Shown: positions 51,626 through 62,844 of the stretch, piece after piece
How positions within the stretch are numbered: the first letter of the stretch is position 1
Layout of the letters: each line of letters starts with the position of its first letter
Source of the DNA: Metopolophium dirhodum
Lineage: Eukaryota > Arthropoda > Insecta > Hemiptera > Aphididae
Assembly (NCBI RefSeq): GCF_019925205.1
Contig: NC_083562.1
Coordinates: 8,122,001-8,186,000, forward strand
DNA length: 64,000 nt
Direction: 5' to 3'
Notes under the pieces: generated by a model
The model's input: only the letters and a program-made list of their open reading frames with translations
The model's database searches: none
What the model was told of the DNA's origin: nothing
Translations under genes and position numbers: made by a program

Positions 51626-52087
51626 CTGGCTGATCCCGCGCACTATTCGTTGCCCGTAAAAAAGACGATTCTTAAAAGAAATTGTGGTTGTTATAATATG
51701 ATTATGTAACTCCTTTTGGGTGTAACTCGCTGCAGGAAGTGCAGTTCAGCCACCCTGGTATAGGCAATATGAGACAATTTTATTTTATGCATGCTATTGT
51801 GCCTGACCAATGGCAATCAATATACAAATTAAATAGTGATTATTCTACTAATTGTTTCTCGTATAACAAATAGCAACTATTTATAAACAAAAGTTTCCGT
51901 CGTAAAACTCAAAATGCTTGTTTGAGCACCTCCCCGGGTTGAACTTACCCGATCCAAAATTGTGAATCCAAACCATCTCGCGGGAACCACTCAAACATCA
52001 CAACAAATTTCATCAAAATCGGTTCAGCCGTTTAGGGATGCATATATAGAGGGCATACAGACTAACATTCATTTTTATATTTATAGA
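51626..52087 (-). mobile_element. Short Helitron derivative, minus strand
   Basis: Read on the minus strand it starts TCTATAAATATAAAAATGAATG, after an A. It passes a subterminal AACGGCTGAACCGATTTTGATG and ends GCGCGGGATCAGCCAG before a T. The last four bases are CCAG instead of CTAG, one change. At 462 bp it has no Helitron ORF. Its 3' end is closely related to that of the 57.6-60.4 kb Helitron. Confidence 0.7.
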
Positions 52088-52366
52088 TATTATTGTTATT
52101 ATTTTTGGCCACCCAATTAATTTTTCCAAGACAAATTATACATTAAAACCTTACCCGTGACTCGTCCGATCTATTAGTGGAAATCGTATTAAAATCCGTT
52201 GAGTACTATTACTTTTCCGAAATTATATACGCGTACGCACAAAAAAAGGCTTCTATTTTATAATATACATATATGGATAGATAAATAGATAACAATACAT
52301 ATATAACTAGGATTCATACAACGTCTATAGCATAATAATTAATAATAAGTGTTGTTATATAATAAC

Positions 52367-52952
52367 CAGAGTTGGGATTTTATAGCACTTAAAATTGCAT
52401 AAATATGCGCTAAAAATATGCAATAAAAGGAAATTTATTAATTAATAATTTTTTAGTCACTTACAAATTATTAAAGGTAGTTACTTAAAATTTGAAATAA
52501 TTTAGTCACTACTCACTCTGTACAGAATCCAATTAAATTGACTATATAACTCATTCAACGCTCGTCCGTTGGTAATCGGCGATTAATAATAGTAGATAGT
52601 AATTTTATAGTAGAAATCGACAAGAAAACCCAACAAAATCAGCTGATAACAAAAATAAGAACCAGATACCTAATACGAAATTATCGTAATAATTCGATTG
52701 ACAAAAATCTAAAAACACGTTTACTAAAATATAATTTCATTAGATATGACCGATTTTGATTCAAAAACAGGTAAAAATGCAAAAAAGTCCAAAAAAGCAG
52801 AAAAAACTAAAAATCACAAAATATGCAAAAAAAAGCAAAATAAAATTTTTAATTTGAGTTCTCTGTATTATATGAAACACATTTTTAGCTTACTCTGCTA
52901 TTTTTTAAGCATCTCATAAGAAATATGCAAATGCTATAAAATCCCAACCCTG
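52367..52952. mobile_element. 586-bp hAT-like MITE
   Basis: The ends are CAGAGTTGGGATTTTATAGCA and TGCTATAAAATCCCAACCCTG, with nearly perfect terminal inverted repeats. The flanks ATAATAAC/ATAATTAT agree at 6 of 8 positions. The interior is AT-rich with (A)n-TGCA repeats and no ORF. Confidence 0.8.
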
Positions 52953-52960
52953 ATAATTAT

Positions 52961-53105
52961 TACAATGTTTTAGTAATTTTACTATAAAAAAAATAGTTTT
53001 AAGAATGATAGCGCAGTCTATGGTAAACTATATGAGCTATCGAGTACTAAAAACCATCCGCCAGAGAGCGCCACAGTTCTGTATTCAAACGTTATATTCT
53101 ATTTT
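52961..53105 (+). repeat. Dispersed repeat R2, copy 1
   Basis: It shares TGTTTTAGTAATTTTA, GACTATATGAGC-like text, ATCGAGT and CCGCCAGAGAGxGCCACAG, in the same order and spacing, with 56440-56590. Nature unknown; ORF-free. Confidence 0.6.
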
Positions 53106-53773
53106 TATATAATGCAACGATGCAAATACTCGTAGTTATCCTATAATTCCTTAGTAATGTGCCAGTGATAAATTTAGTAAATATTAAATCCAACAATGTT
53201 GTTATATAACTACCGGCATCATCGTTGTATAATAATAATTAATACGTGGAGTGGTCTCAGAGTGTCTCACTATTTAGTAATAAATAATAATATATTAACA
53301 ATGTTTGTTCACTATGTCACGGTACCACAGTAATGGCACGTAGAAAAAAATATTCTCTCAGAATTTTTACCTTATAAGTAAACAATTTTGGGTTTTGTAA
53401 TTGTAATTTCAAAATTCGTAATTCGTTATTATTTTACAGTATTATTTGGCACAGTAGGTATTGTTTACTTGTAACATTTTATTATTATTATTATTTTATC
53501 TATTTCAGACATAGTAATTAGTTAACATACACAATGTTGTATCCGTGGATTTTGTCATTCGTCTAACAATTGTTTAAAGTTTGTTATTGTAAAATAATTG
53601 ACTATTGCATATTATACCTATACGTAGCGATCCAATTATAGTTATTGTCATAATATTATCATTGTCATGTCTTCAATTATTTTTAACGCTTTGTATTTAC
53701 ATTTGACAAAGAGACGATCAATCATGCTGCTCAACACAATATGTGCACGCCTACAATTTTTTTTAATTCGGAA

Positions 53774-55080
53774 CCAAAGTGAACGGCGTCTATAGGCTTG
53801 ACCGTGTTTTCGCGGTTATGACCACCGTGTCCGTATCCTGTCGGCCCGCATAAACGACTGGCATCGCCACTATTGGGTCCTGTCAGAATTTTCAAATCTG
53901 TTTGTACTACACTGTGTCATACGGTGCTTAAATTTCCACCGTATGTGTCATCACTTCAATATTTGGCATGGAAATAAAGCGTTTCGACACCACCGCCGAC
54001 CCGCAGCGTAATTTATCACACGTATTGTGGTCTCGTCCAAATCCATTTCATTTAATGAAGCCGAAGAAGCCACGGTACACGAACGCGGTCTAGGTTTAAC
54101 CGTCTTTACCGGTCCGTCATCGCAGCATCCTGCAAAACTACACAGACGACTGGTGGCTACACCACATTGGACTCGGTCAGAATTTTCAGATCTGTTTGTA
54201 CTATGCAGTGTCATACCGTGCATGTATTTCCACTGTATGGGATGCAGGCCCGGCTCAAGGGGTAGCCGACATAGGCCCACGCCTAGTGCGGCACTTAAGC
54301 TGCACTTTAGTAAGAGGGCGGCATTTTCAAAATACTTATAATATTATATTGTTAGGGGCGGCAAAATTTGATTTTGCCTAGTTCACTATTTTCGCTTGAG
54401 TCGGTCCAGTTGGCATGGAAATAAAGCATTTCGACAGCCATCCTGCAGCGTAATTTCTCACAAGTATTTTGGTTTCATCCGAGTCCATTTCATTTAATGA
54501 AGCCGAAGAAGCCATCATGGTACACGAACACCGTCTATATAGGTTTAGCCTCGTCTTTACGGCCACCCACCAAGTCGTCGTCGCAACATCCTGCAAGACT
54601 ATACACAAACGACTGGTGGCTCCACCACATTGGACTCGGTCAGAACTTTCAAATCTGTTTGTACTTCTGTGGCCGACGGTGCTTGAATTTCCGTTGAAAG
54701 GATTATCTGCACTTCAATATTCGGCACGGAAAAAAAGCTTTTCGTAAGCCGACTTGCAGCGTTATATTGTTCAAACGTATCATGGACTCGCATCCAAATC
54801 CATTTCATTTAATGAAGCTGAAGAAGTGAAGAACCTATGGTACACGAACGCCGTCTATAGGTTTAACCGTCTTCACGACTACCACCTGTTCTGTCGTCGC
54901 AACATTATCCGTATCTCGCAGGTTAGAACAGATGACTGGCGCACTGACTTCGGTCGGGGTTTTCGACTTCCTGCAGTAGGAAGTATGGTGACGGACGGTG
55001 ATTGTATTTCCTTTTCGCGGATCATCGCCTTAATATTTCGTCTGCAAAAGCTGCGTTTTTCCGGTTAAATGCTGCTGCTG
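53774..55080. repeat. Array of four diverged tandem units
   Basis: Units begin near 53774, 54030, 54475 and 54790, each about 260-320 bp once the MITE in unit 2 is removed. Shared landmarks in order are CCATTTCATTTAATGAAGC(C/T)GAAGAAG, GGTACACGAACxCxGTCTA, ACGACTGG(T/C)GGC, TTTCA(A/G)ATCTGTTTGTACT and GGCA(T/C)GGAAA(T/A)AAAGC. The GC content is higher than in the flanks. On the minus strand, units 2-4 keep a short open segment, SSASLNEMDxDE, but no full gene emerges. Confidence 0.75.
54245..54409. mobile_element. 165-bp hAT-like MITE inserted in the tandem array
   Basis: The ends CAGGCCCGGCTCAAG and CTTGAGTCGGTCCAG are inverted repeats with three mismatches. The flanks ATGGGATG and TTGGCATG match at 6 of 8 bases, a decayed duplication. 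It interrupts the second array unit at a point where the other units are continuous. Confidence 0.7.
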
Positions 55081-55764
55081 TGCGTATGGTGCCGAGAAAT
55101 TGCTGTTGTGGCCGGCGGCCGTAGTTTTATATAGTTTATATTATGTCTGTATAGGTATTTACCATCTACATATCTTAAAATGTTAAATAAGTTTATATAA
55201 AATAAAATATATTAGCCTATATAATAGGTAATTAGGTGTGGTAAATAAATTGTAATGATTAACAAAAATAAATTTATGTTCATTAATTCCATTTTATGTA
55301 ATATTAATGAATGTCGAAACGCTATTGTGAAATTGAATAAATTCAGAAAAATGAAGGTTGGAACTGAGTATGCTTGGCAAATCATCCTGTATAATATATG
55401 TATTAATTATTTTTTTATAAAAAACCTATTGGTATTTTATTTTCAATGGTTTTATTAAAACGTTTTTATTTTGTTTCACTAAACGGCAGATCGTTAAATC
55501 GTGATCATGAAAAACAGTTATAACTTTAATTTGACTGTCGGTAATTTAAGATTGAGAGTGATGAATGTATTAAGTTTATAATTAGGTAGGTATGTGGTTT
55601 TTTTGTGACCAAAAAACTGAAAATTATTTAAACACTGCAGTTTTTAATATGTATATATAGTGAGACCAAATTTGAACAAAATATATATTTAAACACGGAG
55701 AATAACAATTATTTTTTGTACCTTAACTTGCCTGCGTAACCTAAAAAAATATATTATTATATAG

Positions 55765-55905
55765 GCTGACAGACCGTCTTCGCTCAGAGTCGTTTTTTGT
55801 ATAGATACAATATGATTTTATATCATTGAATTCAAATCTAATACTTCCGTTACAGTGATCCACACGATACAAAATCAACAGCAGAGCGGTACCCACTTTC
55901 CAACA
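55765..55905 (-). repeat. Dispersed family R1, left-end fragment
   Basis: On the minus strand it reads AAGTGGGTACCGCTCTGCTGT ... GACTCTGAGCGAAGACGG, matching the left 140 bp of the 63.5 kb copy. Confidence 0.65.
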
Positions 55906-56103
55906 TTTTATTATAGTTAAAAACTGTAAATTCTTGTAAAAAGTAACAAATTTTGCGATTTCCATAATGAAAATAATATAGTATCACCACACTGAAACAA
56001 AACAGTACGTGCATACTGCATACTTAGCTAAAAACAAGTTGTTAACTACTGTTGATAATTTTTACATAATTTTCCCCACAATCTATTTGATAATATGTTA
56101 TTT

Positions 56104-56360
56104 TAGATTCTGAACGGAGCGAGGAAGCTAGTGGTTTTACAATGGTGTTTATTTTATTTTATTATTATGTTTTTAATCTGTATACAAAATTTTTACCAGA
56201 AGGAGTGCTTCGATTTCAACATAATATAGTATCTTATCTTTTAGAAAATTGGAGCAAAATGGTACTTAAGAGAGGTAATTTTTCGATTTTCTCAATAGTT
56301 ATTTAATGCCACGGGAAAAACCACCGACAAATTACGAAAAACCGCTAAATATTTTATGAA
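56104..56360 (-). repeat. Dispersed family R1, right-end fragment
   Basis: It starts TAGATTCTGAACGGAGCGAGG and continues with text complementary to the right 250 bp of the 63.5 kb copy, including the CCACGGGAAAAACCACCGACAAATTACG stretch (given here in part). Confidence 0.7.
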
Positions 56361-56439
56361 AAATACATGTATATAATTTGGATTTTTCAAATTTTATTAA
56401 TAATCGATAATATTATTATAGTTATTATTATAGTTCCCG

Positions 56440-56590
56440 ACAAATGTAATATTGTTTTAGTAATTTTATTTTACTAGTTTTGTAATTAATGGTAGCGTAA
56501 TCTATAGTAGACTGTATGAGCAATCGAGTTTTTAAATCTGTCCGCCAGAGAGGGCCACAGTGCTATATTCAGTGGTATATTGTTTTATTA
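56440..56590 (+). repeat. Dispersed repeat R2, copy 2
   Basis: Partner of 52961-53105. The two copies differ by scattered changes but keep CCGCCAGAGAGxGCCACAG and the poly-pyrimidine right side. Confidence 0.6.
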
Positions 56591-56606
56591 TGATAGGTGA
56601 AATGCA

Positions 56607-56800
56607 CAGTGTTGGGTAAATTACTTTTGAAAAGTAATACAATTACGTTACTCGTTGCATTAAATATTTTTTTTTTAATTATTACATTCGCGTTACCTGA
56701 AATTATTTATCACGTTACCTATTTTACTTTTTCATTAAAAAAGTCGAGCGTTTCAAAAAACGTTACTTTTTTAAAAAAAATAATCACAAAATCAACCCAT
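56607..56800. mobile_element. hAT-type terminal fragment
   Basis: It begins CAGTGTTGGGTAAATTACTTTTGAAAAGTAAT, a typical hAT end with subterminal GTTAC/GTAAC repeats. The matching right end was not found, so this is a fragment or a strongly decayed copy. Confidence 0.5.
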
Positions 56801-58079
56801 AATGGATAATAAGTAGGTTGTAGGTACATTGTTAATGACTTAATATCATACATAAACAATATATATACGTTTTATTTCCTAAGATATTTAACAATATTGT
56901 TGATTATTATTTATTATAAAAACTTTCGGGATCGTAAATAAATCGTTTTTAATAAATTTTTCTCGAATATCTTAGCAGGTACGTCCTGCTATTAAAGTTA
57001 AGTTCAAGTTAAATTAAAGTGAAGTTCCATAAGAGTTACAGTTAAGTTCCATATAAGTTCTATTAAAGTTAATTTAACTTGAGAATTAAAATTATATAAT
57101 TTAATTATATTTAAATATAAAATGAATTTGTATTTGCATTTATTATTTTGATGTATTTTGAATTTCAGAAAAAAAAATTAATTTGTTGAAATAAATTTTA
57201 TAATTTATGTATAACGCACGCGTTCTAAATACTGGTCACTAATCAGACACTGGTCAACGTAACAAACAGTCTGGTAGAACATCTAAAATATATTATAAAT
57301 AATATTATAATACGCCATCAGCGTAATACATCAGCGTAATATTATTTTTAAAAGGTTTTTAAGTAGCATAAGTTGTATAACATACTAAAACGAAAAAAAA
57401 ACATATATTATGGGTTATTTAGTTGGAGGCAAGTACGTGTCAACGCTCAACGTAGAATTTTTAATTTTTGTGAACACGTAGATAACAACGCATAGGTGTC
57501 TTTAAGATTTTTTTTAGGGGAGAATTGAGACCTATAGCTATTTTAGAACGTATAGTTTGATCCCTCCATCACGCCTCCCATTAACACATGTTAATATTAT
57601 TTATTAAAAGGACATGATTGATATTACTTGTATACGTATATATTTGTTCTATCTATAATATAAAAATGAATCGCAAAATGTGTTGGTAAGCGCATAACTC
57701 AACAACGCCTGGACCAATTTGGCCAATTATTTTTTTTAATGTTCGTTGAAGTACAAGGATGGTTTTTATAGCGAGAAAAATTCGAATAATTGCTGGGAAG
57801 ACCCTAAAAACAGCCCTTTTCTTTTTAAAACAGCCCTTACTATAATATAGATAATATAATATCCATGGCAATGTAATCACTGATCAAGAACATCATCTAT
57901 GGTGGTCGATTATTTGTGAGCTCTCTGTTAATGAACGATTAAAATTATAATGATTTGGTAGATGAACAATTTACAATGCGAATTTTATTAAATTAAATTC
58001 GTATATCGTGTTTTGTGCAGAGTGTTAAGTTACCTATGATCACTAATTATTGCATGTGACACAATAATTTATATTTGAT

Positions 58080-58860
58080 ATGCCTCCTATACGACGAAGC
58101 AATTTAGGTAGAAAAACCCGAAATGCTACAAACCAAGGTAATTACCTATCTAACCAAAGTGTACAAGAACGTGACGACCGAAATGAACGTGAAATAATTC
58201 GGATATCACAAACGCGTGAAGCGCGAGCGCGACATTCAACTAATAATCGCGCAGTAGGTTATTATAAGTATAAGTTTGAATCGAGTTGCTTTCAATTACG
58301 ATGTGTCAATTGACTACAGTAACTATCACTGTGTTGTTTTTGGTTCTATGAACTCGGTTTGCTCATATTGTAAGGCTTTGAAATACAAAAACGAAGCCAA
58401 TGGATTGTGTTTCGCAAACGGTAAAGTGAAATTGATACCATTGGTATCAAGTACATAGAGCATTTACATCCAATTAATTCCTTCGTCTAGCATTCGAGTA
58501 TGGGCCCCACATTAAATATTACGCTCATTCGAAAGTAGAGATTGGTGCTATGGACAAGGAATGTCCGCATTGTAATGCGCTTAAGTTCAAAAATGAGCCA
58601 GCCGGTATGTGTTGCGCGTCAGGAAAAGTGCAACTATACCGGAAATTGAAACACCACCTGAAACAACTGAAACACCACCCACGGTTTACTTATCGGTACG
58701 GATCCAGATTCTAACCTGTTCCAGAAGTCAATTCGAACATTCAATTCATGTTTCAAAATGACATCGTTCGGAGCAACAGAAATAGTTAAAAATAATGCTG
58801 CAAATGGTCAACAATTTAATTCAACGATTTTTATGACATTTTATATGCATATTCAGTAGG
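58080..58860 (+). pseudogene. Helitron Rep/helicase ORF, N-terminal remnant
   Basis: The ORF starts MPPIRRSNLGRKTRNATNQ, then RDDRNEREIIRISQTREAR, wording typical of arthropod Helitron proteins. The frame then shifts near 58260 into a segment with NYDVSIDYSNYHCVV and a CSYCKALKYKNEANGLC zinc-finger-like motif. A second related segment (about 58505-58680) repeats it as CPHCNALKFKNEPAGMCC, and a further shifted piece reads GTDPDSNLFQKSIRTFNSCF. The Rep HUH motif and the Pif1-type helicase domain are absent. Confidence 0.8.
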
Positions 58861-59348
58861 TCTGAGAATCAGCTACTATCTATTTTTCATACCCCTAAGT
58901 GATAAGGGTTGTCCAGAAAAAAATAAAAATAAAAATAATAATAGTGTATTATATATTGGTTGCTATTAGTGAATAGGGCATGTTTGTTGATTTGTATTAT
59001 TATTTTTTGTCAAAATATATACATAAAAAAGAATGTTTGTGTGTAGATTAGACCTCTGGGAAGAAGATAGGCTAATTTAAAAAGGATTAAATTTGGTTTT
59101 TTTTTATTCATCGGATTTTAGTACGGTTAGGTTAGGTTAGGATTTTGTATTAATTGATTATATTAATCCACCGTAGGTGGAATTAAGTAAAAACGACAGA
59201 CTTGCAGTGTTGGGAAAGTTCCTTTTAAAAAGGAACTCGTTCCCGTTCCTCGTTCCTACTGTAAGAAAGGAACTCGTTCCCGTTCCTCTTTCCTGTCCCG
59301 AAAAAAGAACGCGTTCCCGTTCCTTCATGTTCCTTTTTTTGCAATTTG

Positions 59349-59469
59349 AGTGGTGGTCAATGGTGTATTTTGCGAACAATTTTTAAGTCAGAAATAATCG
59401 AACCGAGAGAGTTAACCGATTATTTCTGACTTAAAAATTTTTCGCAAAAAACACCATTGACCACCACTG
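59349..59469. repeat. Long hairpin inside the nested hAT element
   Basis: The ~52-bp arms are AGTGGTGGTCAATGGTGT through AAGTCAGAAATAATCG and their inverted copy, separated by about 16 bases. Pairing is nearly perfect, which suggests a recent inverted duplication. Confidence 0.85.
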
Positions 59470-59632
59470 AAATCGGTTAACTCACTCCTTTCTAGGAGCA
59501 CCGATTTTTAACAAAAATGATTTGTCTTAGATTTTTTTTGTTATAATTCAAAAGTTGTATAGCGTAGACTTGAAACTTTATATATATACATTCATATTGC
59601 ATAATTGCATAATATTATACATGTATATTACA

Positions 59633-59673
59633 CGAATTAAGATATACATCTAGATATATATCTTAATTCGTGG
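59633..59673. repeat. Palindrome inside the nested hAT element
   Basis: ACGAATTAAGATATA and TATATCTTAATTCGT face each other across a short AT-rich centre (ACATCTAGATA). Confidence 0.8.
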
Positions 59674-60413
59674 TATATTACTATAGTAGTATAGTATACA
59701 GTGCATAGTGTGTACTATACACGATACACCACACATAGAGATATGCTATAGGTTATAGGCTTATAGCCCATAGGAGTATAGGACATAGTATGATACAACA
59801 ATCTGTTTTTTTTTTTAATTCAATTTATTTGAAAAAATATTTTTATACTGACATTTTGTTTTGTTTGAGAAGAACTAATTTGGCGCGCGGAACCGGAAAC
59901 GACCCGGAACACGACACGTAGTCGACCGACGGCGTCGCGGCTCAGTTTTGGCGCGGAAACACACTATATGCGCTTCATAAAATATACTGTGGCACTCAAC
60001 GTGTTAAAATTTTTTCATTATTTGAGGAACGGAAATTTTCGTTCAAGTTCCTTCAAAATAGGAACTCGTTCCCGTTCCTCGTTCCTATATTTTAAATGGA
60101 ACGCGTTCCGAGCTTCGTTCCTATAAAAGGAACGCGTTCCTCAAGGAACGCGTTCCTTCCCAACACTGCAGACTTGGTATAACCTAACCTAACTTTGATA
60201 CTTTAGAGTTAAATCATACACTTATGTACAAACAGCAGGTAGATTGCCTACCTGATAATATACTGCTGCAAATTAGAATTTTTATTCAGGGCAACAGAAA
60301 AGTTAAGATAAATCTAGAACATCATACACCGAACATTATAACGCATTGAACAAAGTTTGAGTCATATACAGTTTGTACATTTAACGGGTAACGAAGTGCA
60401 CGGGATCAGCTAG

Positions 60414-61164
60414 TATATTATATAAATAAATTATTAAATAATTAAGTTTTTTATTTACTTAAATTATAAATAACAGTCGACTGATCTGATAAATGTAGTT
60501 GTCGTAATGCCGTTAGTAGAAATTATAAATTATAATTACAATTAGTCGTAATAGTTGTGCAGCTAAGCCTCCTCCGAGGTTTGCCTAAGGACATTGTAAA
60601 TTAATTTTGGTTACAACTTAAACAAAATATGTATATCTATATTAATGGACTATTAGTATTAACGTCGTTAATTTAAAAACGCAATTTTGTTTAAAATACT
60701 GTTTTTTTTTCTCGGGTGATTAAATAATGAGTTATCTAGTAAATAATCTGAAACGGGGACTTAAAAATAATCGACTCGTACAATATTGGGCATGCGAACT
60801 ATGATTTTCAAATAAACTATCTTATTTTACCCGTATCGTAAAAAATGTTTTTGAACGTAATACACGACACCTGCAGACACCGGCGGTGTTCTAGTAATCA
60901 AATACAGCCAACCGTACTTGAAATGGCGTGGAATGTGCTGGAAGAGGTTGTTCCTGTATAGTAAAAGCAAATAATCTGATGAATTGAAGACAATTATTGT
61001 AGAGCTGCGTATACTTATAGGTATCCGCAGACACTCCTTTCGACATTGACCGGACAGTGTGTTCACGCACTAACCCAACAACTCATTAAAAGTAATTTAT
61101 TTAAAAAAACTTAGTGACAGACGACCGACGTGCCAGTGGATTCCTTCGAATTAAGCCGGGTGTT
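60414..61164. other. No recognisable gene
   Basis: AT-rich spacer between the Helitron and the 132-bp MITE. Confidence 0.5.
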
Positions 61165-61172
61165 CCGTGACG

Positions 61173-61304
61173 CAGTGCCGTGCCAACTCTCATTGGTGCC
61201 CCTAATAAACATACATATTTAAACATTTGCCGCCCTTTAAAATGTTACAAGTTTGGCCGCCCAAGTGCACTTTCCCCATTTGCCACTCTCCTAGCACGGC
61301 TCTG
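61173..61304. mobile_element. 132-bp hAT-like MITE
   Basis: The ends are CAGTGCCGTGC and GCACGGCTCTG, inverted with one mismatch. It is flanked by a perfect 8-bp duplication, CCGTGACG (61165-61172 and 61305-61312). Confidence 0.88.
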
Positions 61305-61813
61305 CCGTGACGTGTAAAATAATCACAGTTACCAAACGATACCGCGTATATAGTTGAATGTATTCAACTTTTGACCGTGTAGTTACATTTATGTTCGGTA
61401 AAATGATAACTAAAATACAATTTTATTATGTTATCATCAGGTACAATATTCATATCATTGGTATAGCGTTTTGGTATAAACATAAAAATACGAAATCACA
61501 CGACACGGTGTAGTGTGAACCTGGCTTAACGAGAATCAACATAATATTACGGACTACGGTCTACGGTAACTGCAGTTACCATGGTAATCTGAATAGAGAT
61601 GGAGTATATAATTCTGATAAATTGCAGGTTTGCCTATATATAATAATATAATAAAGTAATCACTGCTACAAAGCATATAGTAAGAAAGTACCAGAAACCT
61701 CAGAGGGGTATAGCAAAGCCACCCACTTCCATGCACATGACTCAATGCGAGATTTCTTTACTCCCCTCCCTTAAGAGGACGCATGTGTCGTCTCCGTCTT
61801 ACAAAATGTACAA

Positions 61814-62153
61814 CATAGCAAAAACGGTTTTGCGCGGGAAAGAACCGAGAAAGCTAGAGTCATAACTAAGAAACGAATTTTTCACCACATTAAAAGGAGA
61901 ACTTTGGCTTTGCAATATCGTTTTTATTTTTTTGATATCACTTGTGCAAAAAAAGATTTTAATATTTCAAAACCGTTTGTTTTTTGTGTTTTTCAAACTT
62001 ATTAATAATTTTTTTTGAAGTTCCGATATCGAAAAAATCAAAACGATATAGCTCAGACAAATTTCTCATTTTTATGTGGTGAATATTTCGTTTATAATTT
62101 ATGACTGTAGCCTTCTCGGTTCTTTACCGCGTCAAAACAGTTTTTGCTATATG
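61814..62153. mobile_element. Foldback MITE with ~80-bp inverted termini
   Basis: The left arm (CATAGCAAAAACGGTTTTGCG through ACGAATTTTTCACCACAT) and the right arm (ATGTGGTGAATATTTCG through TTTTTGCTATATG) are inverted copies over about 80 bases with some mismatches. The central 180 bp also contain GATATCG repeats. No ORF. Confidence 0.8.
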
Positions 62154-62479
62154 TCTTAGATTCAGGTATGACAACAAATGCGGGTGTACCGTCCTCTGGA
62201 ATAATTTCCTAAATACATCACTGACCACGGTATTGGTGGGAACCGGTACTCACTTAATTTATATAATCTGGAAAAATTGAAATACAGTACCTTCATTACG
62301 CGTTGGCAGTATAATGCAATGCATCGAATTCTTCTTAACAAAATCATTTTTTATGAGACGATCCGCCAAAATATATAAAGACGTGGGAGCAAAAATATGG
62401 TATGTATGATTTATTAAAGTAACACAATTGCACAATAATACCTGTCCAATAGCACCGATGACGTCGGAAAAACGCGGCG

Positions 62480-62794
62480 ACTAGGAAGACGTCTGAGTGA
62501 TGGGCATACACGCCGTGATGTATAACATTGTATTATTGTGGTGCGAAAACACAAAATACAATAATACCGATGTGGCGTAAAAGCGAGGCGGTGGAGGTGA
62601 AAAAAAAAAACAAATAAAAGAGAAGAAAAGGCCTAACGGCGCAGACGAGCAGCCGCCGCCGCCACACGTATTTATTATTATATTATTGTATGCGATTGTA
62701 CGCTTATATATATACATCATTTCTAGAATACATTTTATGCGTTCGAGAAGGGAGTTTTGGGCAAGGGGAAGGAGCGTAGCCGAGTCCACGTCGT

Positions 62795-62844
<50 letters not shown>

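Larger units (their letters stand above)
59205..60168. mobile_element. hAT-type non-autonomous element nested in the Helitron
   Basis: The termini are CAGTGTTGGGAA and TTCCCAACACTG. It is flanked by a perfect 8-bp target duplication, CAGACTTG, at 59197-59204 and 60169-60176. Subterminal regions are packed with GGAACGCGTTCC / GGAACTCGTTCC palindromic repeats (59220-59330 and 60040-60160), which could be transposase binding sites. There is no transposase ORF. An internal hairpin lies at 59349-59469. Confidence 0.9.
57652..60413 (+). mobile_element. Helitron with decayed ORF and nested hAT insertion
   Basis: The left end is TC followed by TATAATATAAAAATGAATCGC, and the conserved subterminal text includes TAACTCAACAACGCCTGG. 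The right end is GTGCACGGGATCAGCTAG. The element sits between A (57651) and T (60414), with no target duplication, as Helitrons do. It contains a broken Helitron ORF N-terminus and a 964-bp hAT-type element. Helitrons move by rolling-circle replication using a Rep/helicase protein; none of the catalytic part remains here, so it is non-autonomous. Confidence 0.85.

Noticed and set aside
59122..59142. GGTTAGGTTAGG resembling insect telomere repeat
   Set aside because: Only about three units, inside the Helitron; a complementary AACCTAACCTAAC lies near its right side, so it is element sequence, not a telomere.
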